Assembly: GCA_022822865.1 (NCBI GenBank)
Contig: JAJDYJ010000039.1
Coordinates: 62,001 to 126,000, forward strand
From: Pseudomonadales bacterium
Lineage (GTDB): Bacteria; Pseudomonadota; Gammaproteobacteria; Pseudomonadales; Pseudohongiellaceae
Reading direction: 5' to 3'
DNA: 64,000 nt
Below, piece by piece: positions 28,093 to 37,229 of this stretch. Position numbers and translations under genes: made by a program. Every line of letters begins with the position of its first letter. Position 1 is the stretch's first letter. The notes beneath the pieces were generated by a model. The model saw nothing but the letters and a program-made list of their open reading frames with translations. It ran no database searches and was not told the DNA's origin.

Positions 28093-29040
28093 ATGAACGG
28101 GATCCTCATGAAAACACTGTATGCGCGCGTGGTAATTCTCACTTCCTCCTTGGTGTTGCTCGGCGCTTCGGTCGCGGCTGGCGCCCAGGTCAGGCTGGAA
28201 AAAAATGTCGTTTACGGGATGTATTCGGGCCTGGCCTTGTTGATGGATGTGTACCATCCCGCCGAACCGAACGGCTACGGCGTTATCTTCATCTCGGGCA
28301 GCGGCTGGACCCGCGAACTCAGCCTGGACGCTACCCCGCTGACCGAGACCGGCCAGGAGGAGATTTACGCGCAACCCCTGGCGGAAGCGGGCTATACCGT
28401 ATTCAACATAAATCATCGCGCCGCGCCGCGTTTCCGCCATCCGGCGCATCTTGAAGACGCGCAGCGGGCCGCGCGTTTCATTCGGCATCATGCCGACGAG
28501 TACGGCATTGACGCCGAGCGAATCGGGGCGATGGGCGGCTCTTCCGGCGCTCACCTCGCAGCCATGCTGGGCGTCATGGACGGTGAAGGCGATCCCGACG
28601 ATCCAAGTCCGGTAAATCGTGAAAACGCGAAAGTGCAAACCGTCGTGACACGGGCCGCACCGCTGGACCTGCGCGGCGACGCGGATGCGCCGCTTTTTGG
28701 TTTTCGCGGCAATGCCGGCAGGGAGGGAAGCGTCGAATACAGCCAGATGAGCGAAGCTTCGCCCATCGTCTACGTAACGCCCGACGATCCGCCATTTTTG
28801 CTGATCCATGGCGACGCCGATCCGGTCGTGCCTTATGAGCGCTCCGTGGAAATGCAGGCCGCTCTGGAAGAAGCGGGAATCGATGCGGTGCTGGTGACGG
28901 TGCCGGGTGGAGGTCATGGCCCGAGATTCGAATCCACGGTTGTGGTAGACGGGAGGCCGGTCAGACGCGAACCGGAAAACGCGCCCGACTACATCGGCGC
29001 CATGATCGACTGGTTCGACCGCTACCTGGTTGTGAGATAA
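28093..29040 (+). CDS. Exported alpha/beta-hydrolase (BD-FAE/esterase-like)
   Basis: This protein of about 315 residues has a signal peptide (VVILTSSLVLLGASVAAGAQ) and a lipase/feruloyl-esterase-like alpha/beta-hydrolase fold. The nucleophile elbow is GGSSGAH, the acid Asp lies in IHGDADPVVPY and the catalytic His in PGGGHGP. It probably cleaves an ester or peptide bond in the periplasm. ATG 28093 and ATG 28108 are both possible starts; the second gives a tidier signal peptide. It sits between the MaoC and CitE-type genes and may supply their substrate. Confidence 0.83.
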   Translation: MNGILMKTLYARVVILTSSLVLLGASVAAGAQVRLEKNVVYGMYSGLALLMDVYHPAEPNGYGVIFISGSGWTRELSLDATPLTETGQEEIYAQPLAEAGYTVFNINHRAAPRFRHPAHLEDAQRAARFIRHHADEYGIDAERIGAMGGSSGAHLAAMLGVMDGEGDPDDPSPVNRENAKVQTVVTRAAPLDLRGDADAPLFGFRGNAGREGSVEYSQMSEASPIVYVTPDDPPFLLIHGDADPVVPYERSVEMQAALEEAGIDAVLVTVPGGGHGPRFESTVVVDGRPVRREPENAPDYIGAMIDWFDRYLVVR

Positions 29041-29054
29041 AGGTCATCTCGACC

Positions 29055-29939
29055 GTGCGCCGGCGCAGCATTCATTTCGTGCCCGGCGGCAACGAGCGCA
29101 TGTTCGAAAAGGCGCTGGGCCTGCCCGCGGACGCCTTGATTCTCGATCTTGAGGATTCGGTCACGCCGGAAGCCAAGTCCGGGGCGCGGGACGCGGTTTG
29201 CGGCTGGCTGCGGGACGCGGATTTCGGCGGCGGGCAAAAGCTCGTGCGCATCAATCCGCTCGCCTCAGGCTGGGGCGAAGCCGACATTGCCGCCGCCGTT
29301 GCCTGTGCGCCCGATGGCCTCGTCGTGCCGAAAGTGACGGAAGCAAGCGACGTCGATGCCGTCAATGCCTTGGTCGCGGAACAAGAACAGCGTGCCGGGC
29401 TGGCATCGGGCTCGGTCAAGTTGTTGCCGATCGGAACCGAAACTCCCGGCTCGGCCTTTCGCCTGCCGGAAATAGCCGCTCATCCGCGCGTCGACGGATT
29501 GACCTGGGGCTCGGAGGATCTCTCCGCCGAACTCGGCGCAAGCGCGATCCGGGACGCCTCGGGCGAGTATCTCGAAGTATTCAGCCTCGTGCGCTCGCTT
29601 GCCTTGCTGGCGGCGGCAGCGGCCGGCAAGCAGCCGGTCGACACGATTTACGCCGATATCCGCGACCTTGATGGATTGCGGGAAGATTGCCGGCGCGCGG
29701 CGGCGATGGGCTTTACCGGCAAGTTGACCATTCACCCCGATCAGGTCGAAATCGTCAACGAGATGTTTACACCGGGCGATGCTGACGTCGCTGACGCACG
29801 GGAATTGCTCGAGGCCGCGGCGGAGCAGCGCCGGCAGGGCCGCATCGCCTTCCGCTTCAAGGGGCGAATGGTCGATGTACCGCATCTGAAACGCGCGCGC
29901 CGGATTCTGGCCCGGGCCGGCGTGCAAACGGAAGATTGA
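29055..29939 (+). CDS. CitE-like CoA ester lyase (malyl/citramalyl-CoA lyase type)
   Basis: This 294-residue TIM-barrel enzyme of the HpcH/CitE family cleaves a 3-hydroxy-dicarboxyl-CoA into acetyl-CoA plus a keto acid. Visible motifs are the N-terminal RRSIHFVPGGNERMFEKAL, LDLEDSV, the Mg-binding Glu in IGTETPG and LTWGSEDLSAELG, and GFTGKLTIHPDQV near the C-terminus. It begins at GTG. In itaconate degradation the analogous enzyme splits citramalyl-CoA. The next gene begins 2 bases after its stop. Confidence 0.87.
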   Translation: MRRRSIHFVPGGNERMFEKALGLPADALILDLEDSVTPEAKSGARDAVCGWLRDADFGGGQKLVRINPLASGWGEADIAAAVACAPDGLVVPKVTEASDVDAVNALVAEQEQRAGLASGSVKLLPIGTETPGSAFRLPEIAAHPRVDGLTWGSEDLSAELGASAIRDASGEYLEVFSLVRSLALLAAAAAGKQPVDTIYADIRDLDGLREDCRRAAAMGFTGKLTIHPDQVEIVNEMFTPGDADVADARELLEAAAEQRRQGRIAFRFKGRMVDVPHLKRARRILARAGVQTED

Positions 29940-29941
29940 AC

Positions 29942-31108
29942 ATGGATTTCGTCGAAACCGAAGAACAACGCATGATCCGCGAGTCGGTCGCGAACCTGTG
30001 CAGCCGCTTTCCGGACGAATATTGGGAAGAACGCGACCGGCTCGGCGAGTTCCCACAGGAGTTCTACGATCTCGTCGCCGAGGCTGGCTGGATCGGCACC
30101 GCGATCCCCGAACGCTGGGGCGGCGCCGGCCGCGGCATCCGCGATGCAGCGATATTGCTTGAGGAAATCGCCGCTTCGGGCGCGGCCATGAACGGCGCCT
30201 CGCCGGTGCATCTGTCGATGTTCGGCATTCATCCGCTGGTCAAGCACGGGTCCGACGCCATGCGCGAAAAATACCTGCCAGATGTCGCCGGCGGCTCGCT
30301 GCACGTGGCTTTCGGCGTTACCGAGCCCGACGCCGGCACCGATACGACTTCAATCCGCACATTCGCGCGCCGCGAAGGCGACCGCTATATCGTGCGCGGA
30401 CGCAAGGTCTGGACCACCAAGGCCACCCATTGCGAGCGCGTGGTGCTGCTCGTGCGCACTACTCCGAAAGAAGAAGTCGAACGCAAGACCGACGGAATGA
30501 CCTTGCTTTTCGCGGAATTGCAACGGCCCGAAGTCAGCATTTCGCCGATTCCCAAGTTGGGCCGCAATGCCGTTACGACCTGCGAAGTCGTCTACGACGA
30601 TCTGCCCGTGGCGGTTTCCGACCGCATCGGCGAAGAGGGGAAAGGCTTCTATCACTTGCTGGACGGGCTCAACGCCGAACGTATTCTCGTTGCTGCGGAA
30701 GCCATCGGCATCGGCCGCGCCGCGTTGCGCAGGGCGGTGGATTATGCCAACGAAAGAACCGTATTCGACCGCCCCATCGGCAAGAACCAGGGCATTGCCT
30801 TTCCGCTGGCCCAGGCGCGCACCCAACTCGAAGCCGCCGCGCTGATGGTGGCGAAGGCGGCCTGGCTGATCGACCACGACAAACTCTGCGGCAAGGAAGC
30901 GAACATGGCCAAATGGCTTGCCGCCGAAGCCGGATTCAACGCCGCCGACGTGGCGCTGCAGACCCACGGCGGCTTCGGCTATGCCCGGGAGTACCATGTC
31001 GAGCGTTACTGGCGCGAAGCCCGCCTGATGAAACTCGCCCCGATCACCCAGGAAATGATCCTGAACTACGTCGCCGAGCATGTGTTAGGCTTGCCGCGCA
31101 GTTACTAG
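29942..31108 (+). CDS. Acyl-CoA dehydrogenase
   Basis: This 388-residue FAD enzyme introduces a double bond into an acyl-CoA thioester. It shows the family signatures VTEPDAGTDT and KVWTTKATH, the FAD-binding FDRPIGKNQGIAFPLA region and the C-terminal THGGFGYAREYHVERYWREAR. The ATG at 29942 lies 2 bases after the lyase stop; the in-frame TTG at 29936 would overlap it. Acyl-CoA dehydrogenases accompany itaconate-type gene sets in Pseudomonas, possibly for methylsuccinyl- or related C5-CoA substrates. Confidence 0.9.
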   Translation: MDFVETEEQRMIRESVANLCSRFPDEYWEERDRLGEFPQEFYDLVAEAGWIGTAIPERWGGAGRGIRDAAILLEEIAASGAAMNGASPVHLSMFGIHPLVKHGSDAMREKYLPDVAGGSLHVAFGVTEPDAGTDTTSIRTFARREGDRYIVRGRKVWTTKATHCERVVLLVRTTPKEEVERKTDGMTLLFAELQRPEVSISPIPKLGRNAVTTCEVVYDDLPVAVSDRIGEEGKGFYHLLDGLNAERILVAAEAIGIGRAALRRAVDYANERTVFDRPIGKNQGIAFPLAQARTQLEAAALMVAKAAWLIDHDKLCGKEANMAKWLAAEAGFNAADVALQTHGGFGYAREYHVERYWREARLMKLAPITQEMILNYVAEHVLGLPRSY

Positions 31109-31129
31109 CCTCAAGGCAATGGAGCGGAC

Positions 31130-32452
31130 GTGGCCACAGACATAGTCGCAAGCATGAAGGAAGGTCCCATGCGGCCGGTACAGATCCTGGCGGTGACGAT
31201 CTGCGTGGTCATCAACATGCTCGACGGGTTCGACGTGCTGGTGATGGCGTTCACCGCCCCTTCCATCGCCGCCGAGTGGTCGCTCGAACCCCAATCCATC
31301 GGGATACTGTTGAGCGCCGGCCTGTTCGGAATGTCCGCGGGGTCCCTGTTTATCGCGCCGCTGGCGGACCGACTCGGTCGCCGCAACAACATACTCATTT
31401 GCCTGTCGATCATCAGCGTGGGGATGTTTGCCTCGGCCTTTACCAACTCCGTGCCGGAACTCGCCGCCGCGCGCGTCGTGACCGGACTCGGCATCGGCGG
31501 CGCTTTGGCGAGTCTGACCACGATCACGGCCGAGTATTCCTCGTACAAGCGGCAGGGATTCGCCATCAGCATGGTGCAGTCGGGATACCCGGTCGGCGCG
31601 ACCATCGGCGGAACCATCGCCGCGTTCCTCATCGTCGCTTATGGCTGGCGCTCGGTATATGTGTTCGGTGCGGTATGCACGCTCCTGATGATTCCCCTGG
31701 TGCTCAGATATTTGCCCGAATCGCTCGAATTCCTGATCGAACGCAAGCCCCGTAACGCGCTCGGCAAGGTAAATCAGCTCTTGGCGAAACTTGGCATGGA
31801 GCAGCTCGCGGAAATGCCGGACTCGCGGCAGACTGCGGATACGCACAAGGGCAGAGTGCTCGATCTCGTTTCCGCACCGCTGCGCACTTCGACCTTGCTG
31901 CTGTGGTGCGCGTTTTTCATGGTGATGCTCAGCTTCTATTTCGTTCTGAGCTGGACGCCCACCTTGCTGACCGAGGCGGGGCTGCGCGCGGAGCAGGGAA
32001 TTTCCGGCGGCGTGCTGATGAATATCGGCGGCATCATCGGCGGGGCGACACTGGGCTACCTGACCGCGCGTTTCTCCGCGCATCGGCTGACCGGCCTCTA
32101 CATGGTGCTTTGCGTCGTTTTCATGACCGTGTTCGGGCTGCTGGACGGCTATCTCGGCCCGATGCTCGTGGTCGGTTTCGTCGTGGGCTATTTCATCTTC
32201 GGTTCGATAATCGGCCTGTACAGCATCGCGCCGGACATTTACGACACGAGCGTGCGCAATACCGGTATGGGATGGGCCATCGGCATTGGCCGGTTCGGCG
32301 GTATCATCGGCCCTTCGGCCGCGGGTTTCCTGCTTGCGCAGGGATGGACGGGCGCCCAATGCTTTTACGCTTTCGGCATTCCCTTGCTGATCGCCATGGC
32401 CGCCGTGCTGCTGCTGAAGGCACAGCAAGGCACGAGATTACGAACCGCCTGA
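31130..32452 (+). CDS. MFS transporter of the aromatic acid:H+ symporter type
   Basis: This is a 440-residue inner-membrane carrier with 12 predicted helices. The first helix carries the NMLDGFDVLVMAF motif typical of the AAHS group (PcaK, BenK), loop 2-3 holds PLADRLGRRN, and the mid-loop LPESLEFLIERKP is also characteristic. It starts at GTG after GGAGCGG and follows the acyl-CoA dehydrogenase by 21 bases, so it probably imports the acid processed by the preceding operon. The exact solute, aromatic or short dicarboxylic, is not evident. Confidence 0.88.
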   Translation: MATDIVASMKEGPMRPVQILAVTICVVINMLDGFDVLVMAFTAPSIAAEWSLEPQSIGILLSAGLFGMSAGSLFIAPLADRLGRRNNILICLSIISVGMFASAFTNSVPELAAARVVTGLGIGGALASLTTITAEYSSYKRQGFAISMVQSGYPVGATIGGTIAAFLIVAYGWRSVYVFGAVCTLLMIPLVLRYLPESLEFLIERKPRNALGKVNQLLAKLGMEQLAEMPDSRQTADTHKGRVLDLVSAPLRTSTLLLWCAFFMVMLSFYFVLSWTPTLLTEAGLRAEQGISGGVLMNIGGIIGGATLGYLTARFSAHRLTGLYMVLCVVFMTVFGLLDGYLGPMLVVGFVVGYFIFGSIIGLYSIAPDIYDTSVRNTGMGWAIGIGRFGGIIGPSAAGFLLAQGWTGAQCFYAFGIPLLIAMAAVLLLKAQQGTRLRTA

Positions 32453-32469
32453 TCGGCAATTCCGCGAGT

Positions 32470-33570
32470 TCATTCTCTGGCGCTGAGCGCGGTTTCCGCG
32501 GCCAGGCGCTCAGCCTGCGCCATGGCGCAATTGTGGAGCGTTTCCAGCGAGGCGTAGACCATCTCCCGATCAACGAATGGATGCGGCTCTCCGGCCTCTC
32601 TCTGGGCCAATTCACGCATGCGACCGGTGGAATTATCGCGCGCCGGGTGGTTGGAAAGGATTATGGAAATATCCTCTTCCGCGGCCAGTTGGCGCAAGTC
32701 CGCCGCTGATTGGGCGTAAACGCGAAGCCGCTCCTCGTTACGGCCGAAATTGAAGCCGGTGCCGCCCCAGAGCACGGCGCGATAGGGCACGCCGTTTTCA
32801 AACACCGTGAATACCGGGGACAGGGTTCCCATGGTATGACCGGGCGCCAGATTCAGGGTCACACTGGTGTTGCCTGCGGTCAGGATTTCACCGTCGGCCG
32901 TGGCAACGTCCCGCTCGGGTGGAAGGCCGAACCGGGGATGCTCCGGCAGCGTTTCCGCCAATTGCCAATCCAGTTCGCTCATGACGAAGCGGGGAGCGAA
33001 TCTTTCGGCCAGGTACTGGTGGCCCCCGAAATGATCGCCATGGGCATGGCTGATGACCACATATTCCACGAACTGCGGGTCTATGCCCAATTGTTCCATA
33101 CCGGCCATGATCGAATTCTCGGCTTCTTCGTTGCTGCGCATCGCGTCGAGCATTATGTAGCCTTCTTCATCGCCGATGACCCAGGCGGAAGTGCTGTTGT
33201 CTCCGACGAAGTAAAGGTTGTCGAATACCTGCATCGGCTCCGGCGGGGGCAGATCGCGGCCACCGCCCCGAGTCTGTTGCGGCGCCTGCGCCTCGGGCGG
33301 AATCGGCAGCGTGGTCTCGGGAATCGGAGCGTCTTCGCCCTGACCGGGCGACGCCGGGTTTACGTTCCTGAAGGTCATGTCCAGCGCACACAAGCTGGCG
33401 AAACCCGGAGAAGACCGTGACGCCCGGATTCCCGCTTCCGCATAGGCCAGGGCGTTCGCCCAGTGGCCTTCCGCCTGCTGCGCCGAAGTCGCGGTGCTGA
33501 AAGCGACGGTCGCAAGCGCTACGCACAGGTTCCCGGCGTGAATCCGGTTAAACGATCTGGAATGGGTCAT
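32470..33570 (-). CDS. Exported metallo-beta-lactamase-fold hydrolase
   Basis: This 366-residue protein begins with a signal peptide (LCVALATVAFSTATSAQQ). It has an extra proline-rich insert before a B3-like MBL domain, which shows QVFDNLYFVG, the zinc motif SHAHGDHFGG, a later His in APGHTMGT and a final SNHP. The start at 33570 (MTHSRSF) is preferred to a longer reading at 33645. It is paralogous to the MBL protein at 52351 (shared VFDNLY.VG, HPFVD). It may cleave a lactone or ester in the periplasm; lactamase activity is not implied. It ends 17 bases from the convergent MFS gene. Confidence 0.83.
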   Translation of the reverse strand: MTHSRSFNRIHAGNLCVALATVAFSTATSAQQAEGHWANALAYAEAGIRASRSSPGFASLCALDMTFRNVNPASPGQGEDAPIPETTLPIPPEAQAPQQTRGGGRDLPPPEPMQVFDNLYFVGDNSTSAWVIGDEEGYIMLDAMRSNEEAENSIMAGMEQLGIDPQFVEYVVISHAHGDHFGGHQYLAERFAPRFVMSELDWQLAETLPEHPRFGLPPERDVATADGEILTAGNTSVTLNLAPGHTMGTLSPVFTVFENGVPYRAVLWGGTGFNFGRNEERLRVYAQSAADLRQLAAEEDISIILSNHPARDNSTGRMRELAQREAGEPHPFVDREMVYASLETLHNCAMAQAERLAAETALSARE

Positions 33571-33743
33571 GATTACTGCTCCAAACGATTCCGGTATTTC
33601 CGCTCCTGAGCGGAGATGTCCCGCAGGCGTTAAACGCTGCGCCACCGCTAGTGGGCGTCACCCTGGGCAATCAGGATAGCAAATAGACTCGCGCAGAAAT
33701 TAGATTACTTTTTTGTATAAAAAATGGGAGTGTTCTGCGTCAA

Positions 33744-34652
33744 TCAACTGGAATAGCGGTCCAGGTTGGTTTTCAGCAATTCAATCATCAGCGACCTGTA
33801 CTTGTCCTTGGTGCCTCGCACCCAGGCCGCGGCCAGCGGCAGTTCCCTGATGGCATCCCCGGTCGCGCTCACCAGGGGGCGGTACACGACTCCGCTGACG
33901 GCGATGCGGCTGGTCCAGTAGGGGACCAATGCGGCGCCGATTTCCGCCCCTACCATGTTTACGATGGTCTGCTTCTCTTCCGCCTGCTGGGCGATGATCG
34001 GATGCATTCCGGCATCGAGGAACAGGCGCATCGTCAAATTGTAGCTGTGGGGCCTGGTGCGGGGAGAAGGCACGATAAGGGGCACTTCGGCCAGGTCCGC
34101 GATCTTGAGCTTTTTTCTTCTCGCGAGAGAGTGACTTTCCGGCAGCGCCACAACCGTGGCCTCATCGAGCAGAAACTCGAATTCGACCGCGGACCTGGGC
34201 GCGTAGGACGGGCGGACGATAGCGAGGTCGAGCGCGCCGGAAAGAATCTTGGGCAATAGCCTTACGGACTTGTCCTCGATCAGTACGACTTCGATGCTCT
34301 CTTCGATTTCATGAAAATCATGCAGCAGTTGCGGGATGAGCCCGGTCGCGGCGCTGTCTATGGCGCCGATTCGAAATACTCGCTCGTGGCTGGCGGCCGA
34401 GATTCTTACCCGCTCTTTCAAGGCCTGCTCACTTGCGAGCAAGTCGCGGGCTTCGGTAATCAGGAGATGTCCGCTGCGGGTAAGCGTCACATTGCGGGTG
34501 GTGCGCGCGAACAGCCGGACGCCGAGTTCTTCCTCAAGCAGGCGGACATTTCTGCCCAGGGCCGATGGATGCATGTCGAGTTTTTGCGCGGCATTGCCGA
34601 AGTGGAGTTGTTCCGCCACCGAAATGAAACATTCTAGCAGTTTGGAATCCAT
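33744..34652 (-). CDS. LysR-family transcriptional regulator
   Basis: This 302-residue regulator has an N-terminal winged helix-turn-helix (LECFISVAEQLHFGNAAQKLDMHPSALGRNVRLLEEELGVRLF) and a C-terminal two-lobed inducer-binding domain (from about residue 90). The gene is divergent from an ACS-type MFS carrier. A 24-base element in the shared gap, 9 bases before its start, recurs almost unchanged before the FAD monooxygenase at 39345. It is therefore the likely activator or repressor of the catabolic island and probably of itself. Confidence 0.92.
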   Translation of the reverse strand: MDSKLLECFISVAEQLHFGNAAQKLDMHPSALGRNVRLLEEELGVRLFARTTRNVTLTRSGHLLITEARDLLASEQALKERVRISAASHERVFRIGAIDSAATGLIPQLLHDFHEIEESIEVVLIEDKSVRLLPKILSGALDLAIVRPSYAPRSAVEFEFLLDEATVVALPESHSLARRKKLKIADLAEVPLIVPSPRTRPHSYNLTMRLFLDAGMHPIIAQQAEEKQTIVNMVGAEIGAALVPYWTSRIAVSGVVYRPLVSATGDAIRELPLAAAWVRGTKDKYRSLMIELLKTNLDRYSS

Positions 34653-34661
34653 GGGCCGTTG

Positions 34662-34685
34662 ATTATGCCAATTATTTAATTAATC
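34662..34685. promoter_or_regulatory. Shared A/T-rich operator or promoter element, copy 1
   Basis: This 24-base A/T-rich sequence begins ATTATGCC, ends TTAATC and is framed by the inverted repeat ATTA-N15-TAAT. It matches the element at 39371-39394 at 21 of 24 positions. It sits 9 bases upstream of the LysR start and about 105 bases upstream of the MFS start. Read on the minus strand it also contains CATAAT, which could be a -10 box. Confidence 0.6.
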
Positions 34686-34789
34686 ATTAGGCCCGCTACG
34701 CTATGCCCATTTCATAGAATAATCAAGTCGTTCCCGGCGGCGCGCCCATGCCGGCCCGCTGTAAAATTCGCGAACCCGGTAATTTGCAT

Positions 34790-36121
34790 ATGTCCGTGTC
34801 TTCTTCTTTTGAAGCAGGAGTCATTCGGAAGCTGACGATTCGCATCGTGCCTTTCATCATGCTTTTGTATTTCATCGCCTATCTGGACAGGGTGAATATC
34901 GGCTTTGCCTCCCTGACGATGAACCAGGACATTCAGTTGTCCAACGCCGCTTACGGGCTTGGGGCGGGATTGTTCTTCATCGGCTATTTCCTGTTCGAGG
35001 TGCCGTCGAACCTGATCCTGCATCGGATCGGCGCCAGAATCTGGATCGCCAGAATCATGTTCACCTGGGGCGTGATTTCAGCGCTTATGGCCGTAGTTCA
35101 GGGTCCGATCAGCTTCTATATCCTGCGCTTCCTGCTCGGCGCCGCCGAGGCAGGCTTCTTTCCCGGAATCATTCTGTATCTGAGTTACTGGTTTCCGGCC
35201 AGAAGCCGCGCCGGGATAACGGCCATGTTCATGGCGGCCGTTCCCATTTCGACGGCCCTGGGTTCGCCGATATCCGGCGCGCTTCTGCTCATGGAAGGTA
35301 TCCTCGGCCTGCACGGCTGGCAATGGCTGTTCATCATCGAGGCCCTGCCCGCGATATTGCTGAGTTACGTCGTGCTGAAATTTCTGACCGACCGGCCGGA
35401 GAAGGCCGACTGGCTGGAAGCGGACGAAAAGAGTTGGTTGATCGAAAAGATGAGCCAGGAAAGCCGGAGCGTCAAGGAGTCGCCGTCCTTGCTGAAAACG
35501 CTTTCCAATCCCAGGATACTCGCGCTTTCGCTGGTGTATTTCGGAACGTCGGCGGGGCTGTACACGATCGGCATCTGGGCGCCGCAGATCATTGCTGCAC
35601 AGGGTGTCGGGCCCCTGGCAACGGGATTTCTGAATGCAGTGCCCGCGGTTGTCGCGGTAATCTGCATGGTCTTGTGGGCCAGGCATTCGGACCGCACGAA
35701 CGAACGCCACTGGCATGTCGCTCTTGCGTGCCTGCTCGCCGCTATCGGACTGGTGCTGGCGGCGTTGAGCACAAGTCTCGCGGCGGTAATCGCCGCGCTC
35801 ATATTGGTCAACGTCGGCGTGAGTTCGTCGAAGCCGCCGCTCTGGAGTCTGCCGACGCTGTTTCTGTCCGGGTCGGCGGCGGCGGCGGGCATTGCCACGA
35901 TCAATTCGATCGGCAATCTCGGAGGCTTCGTCGGCCCCACGCTGATCGGCTGGATCAGGGACGAGACCGGAGGATTTGAAGGAGGGTTGTACAGTGTCGC
36001 CGCATTGCTGACAATTTCGGCGGTATTGGTCCTGTTTCAAACCAGAACCGGGAAATCACGAAATGAACAGAGCTTTGAATCTGCCTTGCAAACTTCGAGT
36101 GAGGAAATAACAAATGCCTGA
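34790..36121 (+). CDS. MFS transporter of the anion:cation symporter (ACS) type
   Basis: This 443-residue carrier has 12 membrane helices and the ACS/phthalate-permease hallmarks: YLDRVNIGFA in helix 1, GLFFIGYFLFEVPSN in helix 2, and RFLLGAAEAGFFPG in helix 4. ACS members import organic acids such as phthalate, tartrate, hydroxyphenylacetate or glucarate. ATG 34790 (MSVSSSFEAGV) is preferred to ATG 34748. It overlaps the tartrate dehydrogenase-like gene by 8 bases and is divergent from the LysR gene, which probably controls it. Confidence 0.9.
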   Translation: MSVSSSFEAGVIRKLTIRIVPFIMLLYFIAYLDRVNIGFASLTMNQDIQLSNAAYGLGAGLFFIGYFLFEVPSNLILHRIGARIWIARIMFTWGVISALMAVVQGPISFYILRFLLGAAEAGFFPGIILYLSYWFPARSRAGITAMFMAAVPISTALGSPISGALLLMEGILGLHGWQWLFIIEALPAILLSYVVLKFLTDRPEKADWLEADEKSWLIEKMSQESRSVKESPSLLKTLSNPRILALSLVYFGTSAGLYTIGIWAPQIIAAQGVGPLATGFLNAVPAVVAVICMVLWARHSDRTNERHWHVALACLLAAIGLVLAALSTSLAAVIAALILVNVGVSSSKPPLWSLPTLFLSGSAAAAGIATINSIGNLGGFVGPTLIGWIRDETGGFEGGLYSVAALLTISAVLVLFQTRTGKSRNEQSFESALQTSSEEITNA

Positions 36122-37205
36122 GTACAAGGTGGCGACCATTCCTGCGGACGGCATTGGCATTGAAGTGATCGCGGCGACAAAAGAGGTGCTGGCCGCCTTG
36201 GAATTTCAGGTATCCGGCCTGGGATTCAGTTTTACGGATTTCGACTGGGGCTCGGAGCACTATCGGAAAAACGGCAGAATGATGCCGGCGGACGGGCTCG
36301 AAAGACTCAAGGCATTTGACGCGATATTGTTCGGCGCGGTGGGGGCGGCGGATATTCCGGATCACATCACCTTGTGGGGACTTCGCATAGCGATTTGCCA
36401 GGGGCTCGATCAATACGCGAATGTCCGTCCGACACGCATTTTTCCGGGAATTACACCCCCGCTCCGCAATTGCAAGCGGGAAAATCTCAACATTGTCATC
36501 GTCCGCGAAAATACAGAAGGAGAATACTCGGGGCAGGGAGGGCGATCTCATCGCGGTTTTCCGGAAGAAGTGGCGACCGAGGTTTCGGTATTCACTCGCT
36601 CCGGAGTTGAGCGAATCATGCGCTTTGCTTTTCAACTCGCCCAATCGAGGCCGCGCAAACTTCTGACCGTGGTGACCAAATCCAATGCGCAAAAACACGG
36701 CATGGTGTTCTGGGACGAAATTGCCGAAGAGGTATCCCGGGATTTTGCCGACGTGACATGGGACAAGGAACTCGTGGATGCAATGACGGTGCGAATGACG
36801 CTCAAACCGGAAACTCTCGATACAATTGTCGCCACCAATCTGCACGCCGACATCCTGTCGGATCTGGCGGGGGCGTTGTCGGGCAGCCTGGGCATGGCGC
36901 CGACGGCAAACCTCGATCCGGAACGGCGCTTTCCGTCGATGTTCGAACCCATCCATGGTTCCGCTTTCGACATCACCGGCAAGGGAATCGCCAATCCGAT
37001 CGCCAGTTTCTGGTGTGCGGTTCAAATGCTGGAACATTTGGGCGAAACGGAGGCCGCGCAAAAGCTGATGACAGCCATAGAGCGAACCACCGAAGCCGGC
37101 TATCTCACCCCCGATGTCGGTGGTACGGCAACGACAAGAGAAGTTACGGATGCAGTAATCGAGAGCCTTGATTACAAGCGCACGGTCGTAAATCTGAAAT
37201 CCTGA
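36114..37205 (+). CDS. Tartrate/D-malate dehydrogenase-like enzyme
   Basis: This 363-residue NAD-dependent oxidative decarboxylase belongs to the isocitrate/isopropylmalate dehydrogenase family. The N-terminal IPADGIGIEVI, the WGLRIAICQGLDQYANVRP segment, VRENTEGEYSGQGG and the metal-site Asp in TNLHADILSDLAGAL follow the tartrate dehydrogenase (TtuC) pattern, as does IANPIASFW. The gene overlaps the ACS carrier by 8 bases, so uptake and first oxidation of a hydroxy-dicarboxylate may be coupled. Isopropylmalate activity is less likely because leu genes are absent here. Confidence 0.85.
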   Translation: MPEYKVATIPADGIGIEVIAATKEVLAALEFQVSGLGFSFTDFDWGSEHYRKNGRMMPADGLERLKAFDAILFGAVGAADIPDHITLWGLRIAICQGLDQYANVRPTRIFPGITPPLRNCKRENLNIVIVRENTEGEYSGQGGRSHRGFPEEVATEVSVFTRSGVERIMRFAFQLAQSRPRKLLTVVTKSNAQKHGMVFWDEIAEEVSRDFADVTWDKELVDAMTVRMTLKPETLDTIVATNLHADILSDLAGALSGSLGMAPTANLDPERRFPSMFEPIHGSAFDITGKGIANPIASFWCAVQMLEHLGETEAAQKLMTAIERTTEAGYLTPDVGGTATTREVTDAVIESLDYKRTVVNLKS

Positions 37206-37229
37206 AGCGTCCTGTCGTCGTCAGCTTTT

